Assembly: GCA_951230915.1 (NCBI GenBank)
Contig: OX579635.1
Span: 39,060,001-39,124,000 of the forward strand
DNA: 64,000 nt
Direction of reading: 5' to 3'
From: Antitrichia curtipendula
Lineage: Eukaryota; Streptophyta; Bryopsida; Hypnales; Leucodontaceae
Shown piece by piece: positions 56,890 through 64,000 of this stretch. The translations under genes were made by a program, and so were the position numbers. The notes beneath the pieces were generated by a model. That model was not told the origin of the DNA, made no database searches, and saw only the letters and a program-made list of their open reading frames with translations. Each line of letters begins with the position of its first letter. Positions within the stretch are counted from its first letter, which is position 1.

Positions 56890-58429
56890 CCCTTAACCGA
56901 CAAGCTGGTCACCGTGGAAATCATTTGGTTGGGTATCATGTGTATTGTTGGCTTAAAAAAATGAAAAAGCATTTATTGGAAGACAAATTACTGTAGAAGA
57001 TCTTTCTTTTCTATACAAAATTTGGAAGCTGAATAGTTGCACTTTTGTCCTACATGGAGAGACTTTTTGTCCTTCCTTGGCTAAAAAAAGGTCCTCCACG
57101 ACGTTTATGGGTTAAAGTTGTGCATCAACCTATGACAGATTTTTTTCAATAGATGAGATTTGGGCTACATTCGGTTGAGTTAGTGGCCACAATTAATGTC
57201 TTAGATGATTATGATGGAGTGATTAGTGACTCCTATAGGAACTTCTACCTTTTAAGTGTAAATTCATCATATATTGATGAATATTTAGAAGAATCTCAAA
57301 CAATATTCATCTACTTCGGCATTGTGCCCACCCCTAAGAATGGAAGGCCAGAAGTACTTTTATAGTTCTAAGATAGTGGAGCTTATTCTATTTTGACATC
57401 TCCTATTCCATTTCCATCTTCATTTATGTTACGTGAAATGTGCACCCTAATTGTCTTCTTTGAGGTTCCTTTCGAATTTCAAATCCAAATCGTTGACCAA
57501 TCATATTCTTGTTTTTTGGTCTTGTTTAGGTCTTCCAAAGGGTAGTGGAAGAGATCCATTTAAAATATTTACTCAAGTTTTATGTTTGTATACTTATAGA
57601 AATATATATTTACAACTTCTATTATTAGAAAAAAATTAAGCATTTTGCAACTACATTATGCAATTGATTTTTTAGTTGCATAGGACACTTGCAACTTGTT
57701 TGCTACTAGTGATAATTTGGAGACTTGTAGTTGCAGTAAACACTCTAAAATCTAGGAAAAAATGCAGCAATTGCAAAAGTCACACCTCGTATGTGACTCA
57801 TTTGCGACTTGTTTGCGACTTATAGATTTGTAGATTTTAAATATTAATCTCAATGATCTCTAGATTTCAAAATTGCATATCTATCTTCTTTCTAGATTTT
57901 TGAATTTTAGGACTCCCTTTTCTCTAGATTTTTGAATTTCAAATCTATCTTTTTTTAGAGTTCAAAACTTCAGATCTACCTTCTTCCTAGATTTCAAAAA
58001 TTCAAATACTGGTATTTAATAGATTTTGTTGGTTTAGAATACTTTAAAATTTTATAGATTTTTAAATTTCTTGGATTTAAATTTTTTAATAATTTCTATA
58101 GATTGTAGAAATCTACGAATTATAGAAGTCTTAGAATTCTATCAACAAAATTCATTGCATAAGACTACAACAACTTACAAGTTTTATATGTCCAACCTAA
58201 TGGTATTCTTTACAATTGATATGGGACAATTGATATAAAACAAATCACAAATGAAAATGAACTTTAGAAGCAACTAGGAAACAACTAGAAATTGACTAAG
58301 AAACAACTACACAAAAGATGATATTTAGTGTCTTGTACACTAAATACGAAGGCATACACTAAAAGCCAATTACCCTATGAAAGTAAGTAACATTAGGACC
58401 ACACTATCTCTCACCCCTCAGAAAGCGGC
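56890..58429. other. Intergenic DNA with dispersed repeat blocks
   Basis: 57120-57260 matches 42700-42840, and 57340-57520 matches 41100-41270, so these come from one old repeat family. At 57640-57830 'gcaactt', 'ttgcgactt' words recur. The 70-codon frame at 57153-57365 lies in this repeat and I do not call it a gene. Confidence 0.35.
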
Positions 58430-58720
58430 TATTTAAAGCCTGCTTCCGTCTGAGCACTGCTGGCCCCTGCCGGTCCCGGTAGTTGGGCTGAAAACCTGCA
58501 AACACGGGCTCTCAATTTTTACCATGTCAGGGACCTTGGTAATTTTTTGGGAAATTGTTTCGCAGGCCATAGACATGCATGGCCATGCATGGCCATGCAG
58601 TTTTAGTGTTTCGCTTCGTTCCACTGTTTCGCTGTGGCTCAGTGTTCTTTGGGGCGATTTAGGGTTTGTTTATGTCCCTCGCTTTGGGCACTTCTTAAAT
58701 TTCAGCAACTCTACTATAAA
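58430..58720 (+). other. Low-AT island with short palindromic repeat
   Basis: Composition resembles a plant promoter or first exon, with 'ctatttaaagc' at the left edge as a possible TATA box. 58575-58599 is atgcatggcc repeated 2.5 times, giving three CATGCA (RY-type) words in tandem. No convincing reading frame follows. Confidence 0.3.
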
Positions 58721-58724
58721 TTGA

Positions 58725-61700
58725 CATTACAAATAATATTAAAAGTATGAATAGGAATATTTTAAATTCAATTACTGTGAATTAAAATCTAATTTTTTAA
58801 AAGAATTATTGAATAATAGAGTAATTCAATAAGGGAATAAGGGAATGGAACTCTAAATTAATTAATGAACCAATGAGTTGCAAATCATGAGTGAGTATGA
58901 AACATGAAAAAGGAGAACATTATTTGGTCATACAATAAACAACCACATACCAAAAATGAATGTTGCATATATAAATACATCAAATAGTGAGCATATTCAT
59001 TAATAAAATAATGAACAAAATCAACCCACAAAAGGAAAACCAGCTAAACACATTAATAAAGAAATAAACAAAATGGGATAGAAAAAAATAAACAAATGCA
59101 TACGTACATTAAGAAAGTAATCAATAAAGCACCCAAAAAATAATGAAATATACATTTAAATGAACAAGGTTTTAGATAAAGCCCCACACCTGAAAAAAAA
59201 AAATTAATATCTTTTAAACTAAAAATATTGAATGCCCTCCCTACCATCCAACAAAAAAAGAACTAATTCTGTGAATGAAGAACGTAAAACATAACCACCA
59301 CACAAAAAAAGGGAAGGATATGTATATGAACAAACTAATCAATGACCCCCACCCCCCCCCCCCAAAAAAAAAGATAAAAATAAAAAATTACAAAGTAATA
59401 AATTTACCACTACGACAATTAGAAAATTTTAAAAATAACATAGTATAAAGTAAAGAAAAATAAATCTATTAATAGAAAAGAAAAAGAATGAAAATAAAAT
59501 TTATTTATTTAAAAAAAGAAAAAATAAAAAAATGAAATAAAAAAAGAAATGAAGCCATGACAAATTTAAAAAACTATTGAATTTTAAAAGAAAATTTATA
59601 AAATATATATTGTTTATACATCCATACCTGCATCGAAAAGGGTTCCAATGAAACACTAAAAAAAAACAAAAATACCCATAATGTAAGAAAGAAAGAAAGC
59701 ACTTGAAGAGTTAATTAAGAAATTTCAAGAACTATCATAAAATTAAATAAAAAAAATAAAGACAGAAAGGAAAAAAAGAATAAGAAAAGTTCATTTCTAA
59801 AATTAAAAAAAAAAAATTAAAAAATTAAAAATAAAAATTAAAATTAAAATTAGAATTAAAACAGAATCACTTACGTATTTGATCTAATTTTGACATGAAT
59901 TGATTGTAATTTAGGGTCGAGTTGAGCTAAATGACAAAAACACTTTCAGATTTGACCTAATGCTGAAAGGGTTTATTGCAATTTAGGGCGAATCGACCTA
60001 ATTTGCAATAAACCCTTTCAAAATTAGGTCAAATCTGAAAGTTTCTATATCCATTCACCTTAGAACTCTCATTTTAATGGAAATTGTTGATTTAGGTTGA
60101 GATGAACATGATTTATTTTGAGAGGTCCTCAATCTCCCATTTCAATGAATATGGTGTTATTGTGCAAATTAATAAATAAAGTGCGGGTCAGTTAATTAAT
60201 TAAGAATGAAACATTGAAAAAGTACCAACAAAAGGAAGGAATTCAAAAAGAAAGAAAGAAACAAATTCATACCTACATAAAGAAGAGAATCAATGAACAA
60301 CCCAAAAGAATAAAAACATTAATAAGTAATTCCACTAAGTAATAAGAAACCCAACACAAAACTTAATAAGAAAATCTGAAATCGACAAAGAAAAAAGGAA
60401 GAATGAAAAAATGAAAAAATCTGAAATATTTGTGTAAACATAATAAGACATGACAAACGTAGAGGACTAAAGTCAAAATCCGTCGTTTCACTAAGTAGTA
60501 AATAAACCACCACAAGAGTTAAAACATAAAGGCAAACATAAATACATACAGATATAGAAATAGATATAAAAAATAATAAAATAAGCATCTTTACAAGAAT
60601 TACAAAAGTCCATATTAAATAAATACATAGATAAATAAAATTATCTGTGAACAACGAAAAGGACAAAAGTATAAGGCACTAGCCCAACAAAGTAATAAAT
60701 AGAATTCTATACCAATTCATAAATGAAGAATCCTCGCAAAAAAAAATTTGCATAAAGAATGGAATCACTAGTAGGACCCAATGGAGGATACATGAGATAA
60801 GTAATCCCACAAAGGATGAAAGTAACCACCAGGTACGGTAATCAATAATGAAATAAATAAATTTCACTGCCAAAGGTTTAGGGTTACATGCAGAATCCAT
60901 TAAAGAGTATACAAAAACAATCAAAGAGTTTAGGTAAATCTTACATACTAAACAAATGATATTAAGTATCAAAATGTATGCTCGGAAGAATATTGACTTA
61001 GATTGGTATTGTAACAATGGAATAAAGAAATAAACAACTACTAATTTGCACACGCTAAAGAATACATATAGGAGGGTTCAGGATTTTGAGGAAAAAAAAT
61101 ATATAACCCAACAAGTACATATAGTGATATTCTTTAAAACAAATGACTGATATACTTGTGTATATCAAATTGAAAATATAAATTCATACACAACCTACTT
61201 CATAAATTAACTAACCATGAAGTATCTAAATAGATGAATACCAGAATAAACAAATACATAAGTGCATTAGCGAATGGATACATAAATGTAACCAGGTACG
61301 TATGCGCTTCGATTGGAGGGGGTCTACAAATATATAATCGCATAAAGTAATAATTATAAGATCACAATAATTATTACTGAATCAAATAAACCCAAAAAAA
61401 GAAGATCCTAAAAAGTTCTTATATAAAGCAAATGCTTATTATATAAAATAACCTATATTAAAAGAGTAATAAAATGATTTCAATAAGAGAAAAAATCCTA
61501 AATGAATAATCCTTGAAAAAAAGAAATTAAAGAAGCACTAAAAGTATTAATAAGAAAATTGGCCATGACAAAATAAAATAATTAATAAAACAATCCCCAC
61601 CAAAAGGAAAATACAATAATAACAAGAGAAATTAAAGAAGTCAAACTTTTAAATGAAGCAAATAAAAAATAAACAACATAAAAAGAGCAAAAAATGACGC

Positions 61701-62139
61701 TAACTCCCACACACCTCCAACAATTTCCCAACGAATTGATAAAAAAAAAAATGAAAAATGGAAAAGCATGGAAATGAAAGTTGAAAGAAAATGCGATAAA
61801 ACATTACAAAAAATGGGTTTAGGGTTAAGGCAAAATAGGAAATGTTTAGAAAATACAAGATTAAGATTAAGATTGATTAAAAAAAAATGTAACACACAAA
61901 TTCAAAAACATATGAAATACAATATGGAATACCTGGCTAAAAATAAAATAAAATAAAATAAAAGACAAAAATAAATTTAAAATTTAAAAATTCTTAAAAA
62001 TCTAAAACCAAAAATATTAATACATTCATGATTACCCCCCAATTAACTAAGCACAAAATAAAGAAATAAACAGCTTAAAAAAATTGTATTCAAAAGCGGT
62101 TTTTAAATTCAAGTACTGCATTTGTTTTAGAATTTCAAT
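58725..62139. other. Very AT-rich, purine-biased DNA
   Basis: The plus strand is dominated by A with 'aaataaac', 'aataaat' and 'cataaa' words, with a C run at 59352-59363. Minus-strand frames of up to 124 codons are low-complexity and not genes. The composition is uniform enough to suggest one old repeat or a degenerate simple-sequence tract. Confidence 0.5.
59943..60041. repeat. 45-bp inverted repeat with 9-nt loop
   Basis: 59943-59987 pairs with 59997-60041 at 42 of 45 positions. It includes 'gggtttattgcaa' and 'cagatttgacctaa'. Less AT-rich than the surroundings. Confidence 0.8.
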
Positions 62140-63847
62140 CTCACCAACGCCGAGTGTGCAAGTGAGTAAGACGTGCGGAACGGAACACTGCTAAGTGGGC
62201 CGAACGAGTTACGTTCTGCCGATTTACGGACGAAACAGTGCCGCCTACTTCGGCGAAACACCAACCCGCGATTCGACACGTATCGTCTTCCACGTGGGCG
62301 AGTACTCCCGCGACCAAGGCTCCTGTTTTAGGGTTTGTGTTTCGCGAGCAGCCGCCTTTACGGGTCGTTTTCAGGTTCGTAACCGAGCCTCGGCTCGGAG
62401 GTGTGAGAACACGCAGCCTCGCACGAGTGACAACACTTGTTGTGTATAGTGTCAGTCGCAGTGTTTCAGGAGTGCCAAGGTGTACTTCTGCGATTGCAGG
62501 GAGGGTAGGCTTGGAAGTAGGTTCTAGAGAACGATTTTGAGTTGCCGAGGGACGCAAGAAACTAGTCCGGGGTGCAGGAGAATTTACAATTCCGGAAGTA
62601 GGTGTGGCTGATTCTGTGGTGGTCTATTTCGGAGCTAACGAGAGCATTGGATCCGGCGACGTCTTCTTCTGGGTGGTGTAATCAGTGCGAGGCCGCGCAA
62701 TCATTCCAAGTACAACGGGTTAGGGCGAAATTTGAATTCGGAGGGGGGACGTCAACTCGTTGCGGACCAGCTGCTGCGCGTGCGACTGTAGGCTACCTGG
62801 TTTGTGTTCACTGGTGAGTTTCTTTGTTGTGATGCGCTCCTTTGGGTTTAGTCTATTGGGTTGTGGCTTGCAGGAATTTCTCAATGTGGTAGTCAGATGA
62901 GAGGGATTTAGGGCTCTGCAAACGGGCTGGTACTTCCGATTGCCGCCACCGCTAGTTTAATGCACGAGTAGGTGCGAATTAGGAAATCGGGCAGACCGAA
63001 ATGCATACTCGTCCTCGAAATTGCTCCCAATTGTGACATTTGTCGCGCTAAGTCAGGGAGATCGCTTTGAGTAGTCCAGAGTCGAGCCAAACCGCGGAAA
63101 ATGACAGAGAATGCAGGGTGAGGCGACTTGATCTTGCAGCCACGCTTGAGTGGTTTAACATTAGGGTTTAGGACGGTTGATAAAGCTTGGAAGTGGATGC
63201 AAGACTTCAAAAATCAATTGCTTCACATACTTGTTTGTTCGTGGACAAGGTTCTAGATTTCGTGAGGGTTTAGGTTTGGCGAGCCGCCTGAAAGCACTGT
63301 GAATTGGACTAACGCTCACATGTTGCGAGACGGTTTTTGGCATTCAAGCAAGACGCCATGTCGGAGGTTTAGGTTTAGGCAAGGGTTGCCATTGTCTTCA
63401 TAGCCGGTTTTAGTTTTTAGATTTTGATGGGATTAGTTCAACCTGTGGAATAAGATGGTTTAGGTTATTTCATGATCCAATAAGAAGGAAAGGCTCGCGG
63501 CTTCACGAATTTCCTATATCTGTGGGTGCGCGGTTTAGGGGAATGCCCTTGCGGATTGTTGGGAGTTTCACTTGTCCGCATTTCATAGCCATTTCAGGAG
63601 CGGTTTAGGATGTTTTCGAAATTATTGTTTGCAAAAGTTTAGAGTCTGCTATGGCCGTCTTACGGACGGAACTCAGACTGATGCGGCCGTACTTACTCAA
63701 GCTTGTCGTTGTTGTTGCAGGGCAGCTATCAAATACCCGGAACGTTACTGGTATTACCAACCAGTGTTTCGTTGGGGCGAGCTGATCGGCTGGAGGAACT
63801 AGTTTGGCGAATTCGACTTACACCTGAAAGTGAAGTACTGCTTTGTG
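62140..63847 (+). promoter_or_regulatory. Promoter and leader of the gene at the window end
   Basis: A clear CpG-containing, low-AT island begins at about 62140. 'cactg|gtgagttt' at 62814 and 'gttgttgttgcag|ggcagct' at 63720 are a plausible donor and acceptor for a leader intron of about 0.9 kb. Short frames on both strands here carry no motif. No TATA box is seen. Confidence 0.45.
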
Positions 63848-63940
63848 ATGGCGAAGACCAAGCACACGGACCCTAAACCGCGAGTTGCATTCGCAGAAGC
63901 TTCTGGCGATGGTGGTGATGACAAGTCCCACGATTCTCGG
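63848..63940 (+). CDS. First coding exon of an unidentified gene (cut by window end)
   Basis: ATG in good context (ttgtgATGGCG) opens 31 codons: basic MAKTKHTDPKPR, then an acidic, Gly-rich GDGGDDKSHDSR, ending at the donor CGG|GTAAGA in phase 0. The charged, disordered start would suit a nuclear or nucleolar protein, but that is inference. The rest lies beyond the window. Confidence 0.5.
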
Positions 63941-64000
63941 GTAAGATTTTTGAACATACATGTTGCATCCATTTGAGCGGTTTTAGGTGGTCAGGTATTC

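Noticed and set aside
60319..61053. 115- and 124-codon hydrophobic minus-strand frames
   Set aside because: The plus strand is A-rich, so the minus strand reads as Phe/Leu/Ile-rich by composition alone; no start context or homology.
62195..62540. Overlapping frames of 84-138 codons on both strands
   Set aside because: They come from the low-AT promoter island; none has a motif, and the better gene start is at 63848 with an in-phase donor.
1..64000. tRNA, rRNA or organelle-derived DNA
   Set aside because: I looked for recognisable tRNA boxes and organelle gene sequences and found none that I could support by eye.

Overview
The window is nuclear DNA of a land plant. Intact genes are few and lie far apart, the background is AT-rich and full of transposons, protein genes carry GT-AG introns, and the main gene is a TIR-NBS-LRR (TNL) immune receptor. 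A recognisable plant L1-type LINE and several classes of terminal-inverted-repeat (TIR) transposon agree with this. The TNL sequence looks to me more like non-flowering plants (bryophyte or other non-angiosperm) than flowering plants, but that is inference and I cannot name the species.

Layout. 1-10.3 kb: only repeats: a hAT-type MITE (914-1293) with exact 8-bp target duplication, degenerate minisatellites, and TTAA-flanked elements whose ends read CCCCTAAAG or similar, one nested in a 122-bp tandem repeat and one broken by a CACTA-like element. 10.65-17.95 kb: a decayed L1-like LINE with gag-like, endonuclease, reverse transcriptase and C-terminal zinc-knuckle remnants, itself hit by a 73-bp foldback. 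18.3-24.8 kb: CACTA-like debris, foldback MITEs and a 1.2-kb element with long inverted arms. 24.9-28.7 kb: the TNL gene. 29.5-37.9 kb and 53.9-55.5 kb: a dispersed, partly inverted duplication carrying a small unrecognised membrane-protein gene (two intact copies, one pseudogene), its leader and a divergent flanking block. 38.1-44 kb: nested TIR elements and a PIF/Harbinger-like element. 46.1-53.8 kb: a TTAA element split by a 4.5-kb TG...CA element with 5-bp target duplication (probable solo LTR) and by a nearly complete pogo/Tigger-like transposon. 55.9-62.1 kb: another TTAA element and very AT-rich DNA. 62.1-64.0 kb: a less AT-rich gene start whose first coding exon runs to the window end.

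The genes do not form a pathway. The window is mainly a record of layered transposition. Several insertions can be proven because a tandem or paralogous copy shows the empty site. The most unusual observations are the TTAA/CCCCTAAAG family (piggyBac-like, seldom reported in plants), the membrane-protein family, an in-frame 114-nt probable intron in the TNL gene, and near-perfect long hairpins that could feed small-RNA pathways.
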